Positions 46,489 through 57,070 of a stretch of DNA of 64,000 nt are shown piece by piece. The DNA is taken from assembly GCF_036898095.1 (NCBI RefSeq), contig NC_090750.1, positions 86,214,893-86,278,892 of the forward strand, read 5' to 3'. Numbering within the stretch: the first letter of the stretch is position 1; every line of letters begins with the position of its first letter. The position numbers and the translations under genes were made by a program. The DNA is from Palaemon carinicauda. Taxonomy: Eukaryota > Arthropoda > Malacostraca > Decapoda > Palaemonidae. Under the pieces are notes generated by a model, which ran no database searches, was not told the origin of the DNA, and was given only the letters and a program-made list of their open reading frames with translations.

Positions 46489-46875
46489 TCCCATAACCTT
46501 TTTAACCTTTCTCTTGAATACTTTTTATGGGTTGTACGGTCGGCTAAGAAGCCTTCCACATCCTTGTTGATTTGGCGGGTGGTCAATTCTTTCTTGAGAA
46601 GCGCCGAGGTTAAAGGTTGTGATGAGGTCCTTTAGTATGGGTTGCAGCCCTTTATACTTCAGCACCTAAGAGTCGTTCAGCATCCTAAGAGGACCGCTAC
46701 GCTCAGTAAGGAAGACGTACTTAATAAAGGCAGAGTAATGGTTCAAGTCGTCTTCCTTACCAGGTACTTATTTATTTTATGTTATTTTTGAATAACTAAT
46801 AAAATAAAATACGGGATACTTAGCTTCTTTGTTAACATGTATGCTGGTCTCCACCCACCACCCTGGGTGTGAATC

Positions 46876-46965
46876 AGCTACATGATCATCGGGTAAGATT
46901 AATATTGAAAAATGTTATTTTCATTAGTAAAATAAATTTTTGAATATACTTACCCGATGATCATG
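46876..46965. repeat. Copy C internal complementary region (ICR)
   Basis: CTACATGATCATCGGGTAAG to GAAAAA is complementary to the left outer end. The adjoining TGTTATTTTCATTAGTAAAA to ACCCGATGATCATG is complementary to the right outer end, including the copy-specific ATTAGTAAAA variant found only at the right end of copy C. Confidence 0.87.
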
Positions 46966-47009
46966 ATTTAATTGACCCACCCTTCCTCCCCATAGAGAAC
47001 CAGTGGACC

Positions 47010-47168
47010 GAGGAAAAAATTGAGGTGGTGTTGACAAGAAGTACTGGAGTACCTGACCACAGATGGCGCTGTTGTGTACACCCCCACCTGTATAGCGATC
47101 GCTGGCGTATCCCGACCGTAGATTTCTGTCGGGCAACAGAGTTGACAGCTACATGATCATCGGGTAAG
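47010..47168. repeat. Copy C right inverted terminal repeat
   Basis: 159 bp, partner of 40574-40736. The element continues to about 47208 with TATATTCAAAAATTTATTTT and AACATTTT. Confidence 0.88.
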
Positions 47169-47208
47169 TATATTCAAAAATTTATTTTACTAATGAAAAT
47201 AACATTTT

Positions 47209-49690
47209 ATGAATTATTATTATGATCCAAATTTTAGGTCCTTTTCTTGTTGAATAATAATTTTACGACAAAGTATCTGCTTCCTTTTATATGTCACTAG
47301 CCTATGTATACAGTTTCGATTTTTCTACTAACTTTTTACTCATCATTTCATGATATTTTTTCCCTAATGTGTAAGTAAAATTAAGCTATATGTTATATTT
47401 ATTAGCATTCTGCTGTATCGAATGAGCTAAACTGATATTTAATTTGAATGAGATGAAATTATGTTGTTATTTGTGTTGTTGATCTTGCCCCAACTCTAAA
47501 CTGTTTGTGTAAATTAAATGTCTTTGTAAAACACGAAACTTATAATTGAATGATGAAAGACTGCAGCATAAATATGGTACATGGTTATTCATAAAACTAG
47601 GAAGAGGGTGATTTGAACATTAAGCCTTTTCACCCTCAAAACTTAAGTGCTCAATATGACTGAGCAAAATTAACAACCCTCAAAGGTCAAGGAGCATTAT
47701 ATATACCTAGCTTCTAACTTTGTGAAGCCCTGATTTGTGGGTTTGTAGTAAACATGGAAATTACTCATTATCTTGAAACATCATACAATTGTGTTTTTAA
47801 TTCTTGACTGTACTGTATTACTTGGCAAATGACTGTCAGGTGCATTTTTGGTATTTTTAATTCTAATTTAGAAATGAAATATTTATAATGTAATTTTTTT
47901 CTATTGGAATCTGTTTTCTTGTGTTTTCATATATTTTTTAAATTACTCATAAAAATTGTGTGTTTAACCTTTAAGTATTCACAGAGCTGTATTTTTCAGT
48001 AGGTTTTTGTATACAGTACAGTCTTAAGAATCATGTGACATTATTGGATACAAATAGCTTGGAGACAGTAGATTACCTGTTAGCAACTTTGGGGATGCTG
48101 TGAATTTTGCAAACATTGGATAACTTACGAGAGAAAGAAAATCCTGTCAATGAAAGAAAAGTGCAAAAAATAGGATTAATGTATCTGGGGTAGGAAAATC
48201 AATGTTTCATAGCAAAAGGCTTCTCTTTATTCTTTATAAACTGTTTATTGCTAAAAGCATATTAAAGGTAATACTTTACTGTACCATTAGCAGAAAAAAC
48301 ATAATTTTAAACATCACAAGAGCTTCATCCACATATTTTTCTATTGTAAATTTTATATAGCAATTTTGCGAGATGTTTAGAGCACTTATAAATGGATTTT
48401 ATGTGATTAAAGAAGGATCTTACAGTATACAGTATCTATTTCTAGCCTTAATGTTTCAATTTATGACTAATATTGTGTAAGTTTTCTAACTAAAGAAAGT
48501 AGTATTGTGCGGGCCAATACCACTTCTGTTAGTCATTGTTGTTTTACTAATTACCAAAATTACAGAATTGTTTCAAATCTTTCATGACTTTTGATGATCA
48601 TCTTCATAAATGTTTTTATATCATTATGATATGAGTTCTCTCCGCTCTCCACTGCCGTGTCTTTTTTTGCCTGATCTATCAGGTCTTGGACTTCATCCGT
48701 CCTTTCTTTGTAACTTTTGCATGGTCTTGCAAGTCTTCATCCTGCTACTTCCATATTTGTGTCTTTCCTAACAAATTGTTCTTCATCCCCTCTCACCATA
48801 GGTCCAAAGAGAAGCATTTGAATTAAATTGAAATATATGGTTTATCAGCAACTTTCCAGGATATGAAAGTATTGGATATCAAATTAAAAATATGAATACT
48901 GTATATTTTTTGTACACAAAATGCATTTTTCCATTTTCTAATTATACTGTACATTGCTCTTTTTTTTGTGGAAGTTGATATTGTTCATCATTTTAACTTG
49001 TATCAGTCAAGACTGAAAGGGCTTTTCAAGAAATTTCCAATTTTCCATATATTACCTGCTTCATTAATTTTCTTTGTGACTGCCTTAGAGTCAACTTCCT
49101 TGCGTCTCACAGGAATACCTTTGTCAAGCTTTCTGCAGTGCCTTATACATTTTTATTCATGTTCATTGTCCTTTACCTGGTCTTTTTTTATATGGTTTGC
49201 TTGATGTTTTGTATGTGTGTCGTTGGGAGCCAGAGTACAATTTCTTCCTAAGTGGGTTACTATGAGTACGGTATTCATTATAATTTCTGATCCTTGTAAT
49301 TTTCCATTAATTCAATTTCTTTTACTTCAATTCTCAGTTCATTCAATACAATACTGTAAAATCTCATCATCTAAAACTTGTACCATATAACTTAATTCAC
49401 ATCCAGCCATTAATAGTTTTATCTTTCTTTTATTGTTTACATATATGAAAACTTAACATATGTAACATTATACTGTATATCAATGGAAAGGAAATTTAAT
49501 CAGCTATATGATTATAAATGTTGTAAAGTCCTATCTTGGAGAGTTTCGATGGTAAGATGAGGTAAGTAAAAGGTCCAACAAAAGGGCCTGGGGCTTGAGG
49601 ACCAGAGAATTAGGGTTAGGGTTGGCACTGAAAGGGTTAATTAATGTGAAGAGGTATTATCTACAGTACAATGAAATGGAATGCTTATTA
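47209..49690. other. Intergenic AT-rich sequence
   Basis: I see no gene, RNA gene or recognisable transposon here. Confidence 0.5.
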
Positions 49691-49699
49691 TGCCCTTGA

Positions 49700-50780
49700 A
49701 TATTAAGGCAGATGCATAAACAAATTCCTGTGAGCCAAATACTGATTCAAGAGAAGGCCAAGTCTTTGTTTGAGGACTTGTGTAAAATACCTACCGACAA
49801 AAAGGACAGTTCCATTGCTGCAAGTCATGGGGGATTAAACGGTTCAAAAAGCATTTTAGTTTCCATATCAAAATTCAGGGAGAACCTGCTGCTGCTGAGG
49901 AATTTCCCCCTGAGGCATTGAAAAAATCTGATGAAAAACAAATTCCTTAAGAACTCACCTTCAATATCGACAAGAAGTGCTTTTGTTTTAGAAGAGAATG
50001 TTGGATCACTCATTTATTACCAAGAACAAACAATGCCAGGGTACAAGGTTGCTAAAGATAGGCTAACATTAATGTTAACGGATAACATCACGCAGAATTT
50101 CAAGCTAAAGCCATTGTTTGTGTACTATGCCCTAAATATCCACTAATCTGAAGGCATGGGTCATTTTTGAAGAATGATTCAATGGCCATTTAATACCATC
50201 AATTAAGGAATATTGTAAGGTAAAGAAACTTCTTTTCAAGGTTATGTTGATCCTTGATAATGCACCTGAACATCCCATATATCTGAATGACTTGGACCCA
50301 AATGTGAAAGTAGTTTTCTTACCAAACACTACCTTTCTTATTAAACCTATGGACCAAGACATCATAGCTAGCTTCAAGCAATACTATCTAAGACATACTC
50401 TTGCGACAGGCTGCTGATACAGCTTCAGCAGAGAAAGGGGTGATCATTCAGGCCTTTTGGAGGGTTAAAATATGGATCAGGCACTACTAAACAACAGGGC
50501 TTCTTAGACCGGAGTGACCCAAAGAGCACTGAATGATGTATGGAAGAAACTGTGCCCTCAATTTGTTCAAGATTTTGAAAAGTTTGAAGGGCCAATAAAG
50601 GACATATAAAAGAATTTGGAAGAAGATTTTGAACAGTTGATCAAAACTCACAAGCAACCACTAACAAAGAACTCTTTGTGTTACAGGAACAACAGAAAAT
50701 CGAATAAAGTTTCCCTGGTCCAGAACCAAGGAACTTCAAGCTTAGGAGAAGTGCAACATGGTTTTTAACATTTTTTCAAG
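49700..50780 (+). pseudogene. Decayed pogo/Tigger-type DDE transposase
   Basis: Three frames each hold recognisable parts, in order. These are a CENP-B-like DNA-binding end (IQEKAKSLFEDL), a FNID piece matching the first catalytic Asp region (about 49960), TMPGYKVAKDRLTLMLTDNI and NFKLKPLFVYYA (50030-50130), and LILDNAPEHP with VKVVFLPNTTFLIKPMDQDI (about 50250-50360), which holds the second Asp. Frameshifts and stops separate them, so no functional enzyme is made. The family is identified from the DNAPEHP and PMDQ motifs of the Tc1/mariner-pogo superfamily. Confidence 0.8.
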
Positions 50781-52854
50781 TATTTCGATCTTTCAGTACC
50801 AGGATCGTTCAGCTGAGGATTTTGCAAAAATAGCTAATGGTGTTAAAGATTGGTTCCTTCCATCCATATAGGACAATTTACGACGATAAAAGGAGGAAAT
50901 CAATTCTGGAAACTTTAGATTGGTTCCTTGTAAGAAAAAAAAAATGAAAAGCTACAGTCATCACCTGAGCTTGATGCCAAAGATATACTGCCAATGATGT
51001 CAGGTTTTACTACTGAAGAAGAAAACCTTGTTTAGCAGCTACTTGTTCACCAACAATCACATCATCATTATTCTTCTCCCTCCACTAATTCATCACTTTA
51101 AAAGTTTCAAACTCCTCCCCCCTTTGTGTCCAGTAAGCAGGAGAGATGACAACTTCAAGGTAAAGTGACCATTGTTGTGTTTTTTTTCTTATAGTTTATT
51201 GGACCGTAACCTTTTACTTGGTCTTAATTTGCTTTATGAAATTCTCATTGCCTCACTGGACAAGCACTTCTTTTATATGTTGTGATATTAACTAAAGACA
51301 GGTATAACCTACCTGTAATGCCATTGATGCATTTGTAGATAGTTTTACTTCAATTACATTGGGCTAAATTACCCAAAAGGCCATGGTATTGAATTAGGAA
51401 CCTATTGCCTACATTTCATTTAGCTGTATCTGGAAAAAGACTAAGTAATTTATCATATTCACGAATTCAAACCATGAATTTCATTTTGTATTCCGTATGA
51501 ATTCTTTTGGTAGAACCTAGTTACTTTATATATGTAAACAATATTATTGATACTATGTACTCAAATGTCTGACACTAATGGGCACAATAAATTGATTAAA
51601 ACAAAAAATCTCTCTCTCACTGTTACTTAATTTCGTTCAAGCACTATACTTGTGCAATATTCATGGAAGCTTCTTGGTTTAGGTATCTTATTTTTATAGA
51701 ATGGCATAAAGTTGTAAGTACTTTTTCATGTTCAGTCCGTGTATTGGGATTGTATGTCATTGTATAGGCCGGAAAAAAACGACCTACGTCAAAAATTTAC
51801 TTTTGTGGGGTCTCTTGGACCTTGGGCAGGGTATAGATTATGTGGTGTATCAATATATTTATTAGAGGAAAAACAGCACAACAGTCACTGTTATAATCTT
51901 CTTTTACCTACTGAATTGTGAATGAACCATGTGTGTAATAAAACTAGCACATTAGTTGCTTCAAATTCTTAAATAGAAGGTTAACCAACAGCCTGCGAAT
52001 CCCCCTTGCAACACAAAATTCACAAATCACCTTCATCCATATTGTAGTAGAAAATTTCAATGATAACGTTTCCCCAGATATCTAGTTATATCAGTGTTTA
52101 TCAATTTTTTCTTGTACCAACAAGATCTCACAAAAATACCTGCATGTATAGTTGGCTTCATTAATTCTGGTACACTTCATGGGAAGCTAGGTAGACGTCA
52201 GTGTACCGGAATTAATGAAGGCAACTGTACATAACTTCTTGACCTCCGTTCATGATTCTTTTCTTCCATCTTGTACAACCTCTTAGCTTTTATCTAAACT
52301 TGTAACACGTGGTGATTTCCTCAGTTGTACTTTGGTGCTGAATGTCCTCCAAGGTTCAAGCGCAGACCCATATAGCATTGATTCCAACTTTTGATAATAA
52401 TGTCCACTCTATCCAACCCCTCCTACCTCCTAGCACTTACAAATTATACAATAATACTCTCACCAATCTGGACACCCATTCTTTCCACATGACTGAACCA
52501 CTTCAAAATATTTTTATTCATCCTTCACATACTTTAAACTTTTTAATGCAACTAAATATCTTTACATTTCTCACCTTATCAATTCTTGATTGATAACTGA
52601 TAAGGCAGTATGGAGGGTATTGAGAGAGTTTGATATAAAAGAGGTTGTTGAAAGTTATTAAAAGTTTTTATTTCATGTTATTAATGAAAGGAAGCTCTTC
52701 ATGCCTGGTCGGTATATTTAAGGATGGTGTGATACAAGAGGTCAGAGGATAGTGGATGTAAATACAAAGTTTTGGTTTAAGGAATTGAGTGAGTTGTAAT
52801 TGGAATGTTGGATGGCTTTTGGTGGTAGTAGTAGGTTGGCCAGGGCACCAGCCA
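50781..52854. other. Intergenic sequence
   Basis: No gene recognised. The first few hundred bases may hold further decayed transposase sequence. A short hairpin lies at 52152-52232. Confidence 0.45.
52152..52232. repeat. Imperfect hairpin, about 27-bp arms
   Basis: TTGGCTTCATTAATTCTGGT and TACACTT on the left are complementary to AGTGTACCGGAATTAATGAA and GGCAACTG on the right, with few mismatches and a loop of about 25 bp. It may be a tiny solo foldback element. Confidence 0.75.
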
Positions 52855-52960
52855 CTCGTTGAGATACTACCGCTAGAGTTATGGTGTCCTTTGACTGGCC
52901 AGACAGTACAGTAATTCGTTGGTTCCTTGTCTCTGGTTACAGTTCCTTTTCCTTTTGCCT

Positions 52961-52991
<31 letters not shown>

Positions 52992-53491
52992 CACACACAC
53001 ACACACCGAAAAGTCTGGCCTATTTACATATTCTCCTCTGTCCTCATACACCTGACAACATTGAGATTACCAAATAATTCTTCTTCACCCAAGGGGTTAC
53101 TGCACTGTAATTGTTCAGTGGTCCCTCTCCTCTTGGTAAGGGTAGAAGAGACTCTTTAGCTATGGTAAGCAGCTCTTCTAGAAGGACCCTCTAAAATCAA
53201 ACCATTGTTCACTAGTTTTGGGTAGTGCCATAGCCTCTGTACCATGGTTTTCCTCTGTTTTGCGTTGAAGTTCTCTTGCTTGAGGGTACACTCAGGCACA
53301 CTATTCTATCTAATTTCTTTTCCTCTTGTTTTGTTAAAGTTTTTATATTTTATATAGGAAATATTTTTTTTAATGTTACTGCTCTTAAGATATTTTATTT
53401 TTCATTGTATGCTTTCCTCACTGGGCTATTTTCCCTGTTGGGGCCCCTGGGCTTATAGCATCCTGCATTTCCAACTAGGGTTGTAGCTTGG

Positions 53492-53556
<65 letters not shown>
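52855..53556 (+). repeat. Retroelement 3' end with (AAT)n tail, copy 3
   Basis: This is the longest of three related copies. It contains a CA microsatellite (52962-53007), the blocks shared with 28540-28912, and the terminal TTGGGGCCCCTGGGCTTATA, AACTAGGGTTGTAGCTTGG followed by about 21 AAT units. A terminal short-repeat tail is typical of non-LTR retrotransposons and their SINE partners. No reverse transcriptase is left. Confidence 0.75.
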
Positions 53557-53557
<1 letters not shown>

Positions 53558-54650
53558 CCAAAGATGTGTAAAAAAAAAAGAAAAAAACATATAACAGGAA
53601 ACGCTGTTTGGTGCCTTTCTACGGTACATTAAAAATCATTACCAAATAATTTTTTTTTCTGATTTTATTGATATGCTAATTAGTTTCGGTTATGATATAG
53701 ATTTTTTAAACAATATCTGATATATATCAACCAATTTTATCTTTTAGGTTAGCAAGTGTTTATTCGTGTAAAATTGAGTCTATTGTTTATTGTGTCCAAT
53801 GACCATGCTCAAAATTTAGTTTGCACGACCCACCGTCCAGTTTAATCCATCGGACACCAGTACCAGGAAATTCCATCTTCTGTCATTGATACCTATGGGA
53901 TGGCTCCAAGGATTGGGCCAGATCTCCTACTAAAAATAGAATTATAGAAGAAGAAGAAGAAGAAGTTCTCACTGTTCTTCCTGGTTCCTGGCCGAGTCCC
54001 TGTCTAGTTGACGACAAATGGTACGCTTAGTTAACCGTGATATTGAATATATTATTTTGCAAATTTCTTCGAGGCAGTTGAAGTTGTCGACAACATCAGT
54101 TGGTATGTAATAAAGCATTTGATTTCAAGTTATACCTGCACTATTAATTGATTCTCAGTTGTAGTAGATCTAAATTAGATATTCGAAAGTAAAGGAAATT
54201 TTAATGCCGAGTAAAAGTTATGTAGGCTGATTCCGTATCCATGAATAATATTGCAAGAACAGAAGTGTTTTGTAGATAAAATTACAGGAAAAGACTATGG
54301 CACCCATTTATTTGTGTAAGAGAATTTGGTAGGCTGTACAGTCAGCCCTCATTCTTAACTGCTAGCCTAGGCCTACCTCAAAATAGAACAGGGATTCAGC
54401 TGCATATCCTTACTTAGAGAATTAGGTGCTAATGTTACGGCAAATTGGTTAATGTGTGATGCATTAATTTTTAACGAAACTGGAATTCGCTGTAAGAATA
54501 TTACAAATGAACGATAGTTGAGGTATTTGCTGTATGGCTTAAGGGCGGTGAAGTAAAATAACTGGTAAAATTTCGTTAGCTTCCCACCCAGCTGATTTTT
54601 TTTTTTCATGAAGAATTTGTGGTTTCATTGTAGTGTATTACATGGCAATG
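53557..54650. other. Intergenic sequence
   Basis: AT-rich with a short AAG run at 53947-53964. No gene recognised. Confidence 0.45.
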
Positions 54651-55061
54651 TATCCTAGTATTCCAACTACTTTTTCTTATAGGAAAAATTACGCTCCCTT
54701 CGAAAATAAAACTCGTTCCCGTCGCAAATGAATAGTTACAGAAATATATATACATCTATATCTTCCGATAATGGGGGACCCCCTTTGGGAACCCGGGGTT
54801 TTGGGTGGGGAAAACATACTGGGGAACCGATATATAACCGTAAATCAGTCCTTTTCTTCTCTATACATTTCCTTCTTGTATTTATTATAACCGTAGGAAA
54901 ATACAAATCAGTATAACTGGATATATTTGGGAGGAGCCGTTTCAAAGATTATTTCTTGTAGTAATACAGTAACCAGTGCTGCCATCGCCTGATGTAGATT
55001 AAATGTTAGCATTCCATACCTGATGTAGATCAAATGTTAGCATTCCATGCTAACATTAGCA

Positions 55062-55630
55062 CCCATTTGTACGTACGTTCGTTCGCACCAGTTTCCGGCC
55101 TGCGCATATATAACCCCCCTGCGCATATATTACCCCCCTGCGCAGGAGTTTCTCTCCCTAATTACTCATTTTTTACCGTATTATTTTCTCATTGTATATT
55201 CCCATTCACTATTATTTATCATACATTCCATTTTCCCTTCCTATATTGGGTTTATTTGTTTGGTTATTTCCTTTCCCATTTGTACGTACGTTCGTTCGCG
55301 CCAGTTTCCGTCCTGCGCATATATCACCCCCCTTCGCAGGAGTTTCCTCTCCCCCATTACTCTTTTTATTACCGTGTTATTTTCTCATTTTATATTCCCA
55401 TTCAATATTATTTATCATTCATTCCATTTTTCCTTCCTATATTGGGTTTATTTGTTTGGTTATTTCTTTATCTCTTCCCGGTTGCACATAAATACTTACT
55501 CTGGACTAGTTTTTTTATCCAGTTAATTCTCGGTATGATCACCTCATTTTATATTCCCATTCAATATTATTTACCGTTCATTCCATTTTATCTTCCTATA
55601 TTGTTTTTATTTATTTTTGTTGGTTAGTTC
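55062..55630 (+). repeat. Tandem repeat, about 213-bp unit
   Basis: CCCATTTGTACGTACGTTCG begins units at 55062 and 55275. A third partial unit lies at about 55545-55620. Each full unit has a GTACGTACGTTCGTTCGC block and a TATTCCCATTCA(C/A)TATTATTTA block. Open frames of up to 197 codons here follow the repeat and have no coding features. Confidence 0.8.
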
Positions 55631-56212
55631 CTTTTCTCTCCCCTGTGTCTTATAAATCTTTTCTTTGGTGTAGTTTCCGTATTTAGTTCATTCATGTTTA
55701 CCCCCTTGTGTTCTTTGTTTTTCCCTTAACCAATCACCACTCTAGGCCTATGCAGATATCTCCCTACCCCCCCCTTCCTTTATCTCTTTGACCGCTCTTT
55801 TCATACCCTTTGTTCCAATGCCTTTCCCGTTGTAACCTTTGACCTGGTGAGACGTTCTTCATTACAAGTGCGGTTTCTTTTTTTGTATTTTGAGATGGAG
55901 CATATTATAGAAACTTGTACCGGCTGCAGTATTCCGTACCTAAAAGCAGTGGCTCAATTCCTTGGTGATTTTTTTTGATGCTTCAGGTAATGTTGAGCTT
56001 TTTCTTAAATCTCACAACGTTATTCCTCATCGTTTAAACTGCCCCAAAGTGCGCCTCTACCCTCCTTTACAGCAACAGACAATCGACCCCCCCTACCCAC
56101 AAGACCCCGATGACCCCCATCCATCCTCATCCCAGTCATAGAAGTTAATCCGTCAGTCTCTTCCTTCCGTGTCCATCAAGTTTCGTCGTTTTCTTCATAA
56201 AAGTAAGTCATT

Positions 56213-56674
56213 CCTCAATAGTCATTATTCGTGTTTTGTGACCGGGGTACTTCTAGGCAAGGTTAGGTGGGTTTGTTAGGTTCTGTGGCCTTTCTGTACT
56301 TTTTATATATTGCGTAACAGTTATATGGAAAAATTATTTAATATACCTGTGGAAATATTTAGTAGTTCTACCACTAGTAATGACATCGTGTCGTTGGTAG
56401 TTCTGTGTACCATTCGTCACCGTTGGTAGTACTGTGTATCAAGGTAAGTCATTCCCCAATTCTTATTATATGTGTTTTGTGACCGGGGTACTTCTAGGCA
56501 AAGTTAGGTGGGTTTGTTAGGTTCTGTGGCCTTTTGGTACTCTTTATTTATTGTGTAATAGTTATATGGAATAATTATTTAGTTTACGTATGGAAAGATT
56601 TATTATTTCTATCTCTAGTAATGACATCGTGCCGTTGGTAACACTGTGTACCATTCGTCAACATTGGTAGTTCT
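56213..56674 (+). repeat. Tandem duplication, 231-bp unit
   Basis: GTAAGTCATTCC starts two units at 56213 and 56444. Both contain GTGTTTTGTGACCGGGGTAC and GTAATGACATCGTG. The GTGACC(G/T)GGG block resembles the GC-rich repeats at 17487-17695. Confidence 0.82.
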
Positions 56675-56799
56675 GTCAACCATTGGTAACGGTGCTAATG
56701 TTATCGTCCCCTACATCTGTTGTTTAAATATTTTAACTCAATATATATGTCAACAGCGTTAATATTTATATGGTTCATTTGTATTGTATTTCATTGTGT

Positions 56800-57015
56800 G
56801 ATTTCGCACAGGAAATATATGATTTCCTATAGTAGATATCGTGATTTAACTGGTTTTCACATTCATTTCATCCGTAATAACATCAACCAATTCGCCATCT
56901 TATAACTAACCGAATTGGTTGATCTGTTTGTTTGCGATTGAAATGGTCATCTAAATCGGTTAAATCACGTTATTTGCTATAGGAAATCATATATTTCTTG
57001 TGCGAAATCACACCA
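56800..57015. repeat. Foldback repeat, family member 2
   Basis: TTTCGCACAGGAAATATATG and ATTTCCTATAG at the left are complementary to CTATAGGAAATCATATATTT and CTTGTGCGAAA at the right. Inner parts (GTGATTTAACTGG and GGTTAAATCACG; CCAATTCG and CGAATTGG) continue the stem. The total stem is close to 100 bp. Confidence 0.85.
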
Positions 57016-57070
57016 TGTAATTCTATACAAAATTACCAAATTTGTAAGGTTAGTTTTCATGTTGTTTTAT

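Larger units (their letters stand above)
40557..47208 (+). mobile_element. DIRS-type retrotransposon, copy C (non-autonomous)
   Basis: This 6.65-kb element keeps both terminal repeats and the ICR, but its coding part is broken. Most of the ORF1 N-terminus is replaced by unrelated sequence (about 40947-41900). ORF1 contains a 42-bp tandem array. A deletion joins the ORF1 middle to the end of the RT (junction near 44160). ORF2 and ORF3 carry stops and frameshifts. The terminal repeats still match each other almost perfectly. Confidence 0.88.
54660..57070. repeat. Composite repeat block related to LRRC57 intron 1
   Basis: Positions 54680-54870 match 17100-17290 (GAAAAT or GAATGACC, AATAGTTA, GGTTTTTGGTGGGGAAAA-type, CCTTTTCTTCTCT). 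Positions 56800-57015 match the foldback at 15860-16065. Between them lie tandem repeats at 55062-55630 and 56213-56674. The order of matching parts is reversed relative to intron 1, so this may be one large element family rearranged or inserted in opposite orientation. No transposase was seen. Confidence 0.6.

Noticed and set aside
55034..55627. A 197-codon open frame
   Set aside because: It follows the 213-bp tandem repeats, has no recognisable domain, and two other frames are also open there.
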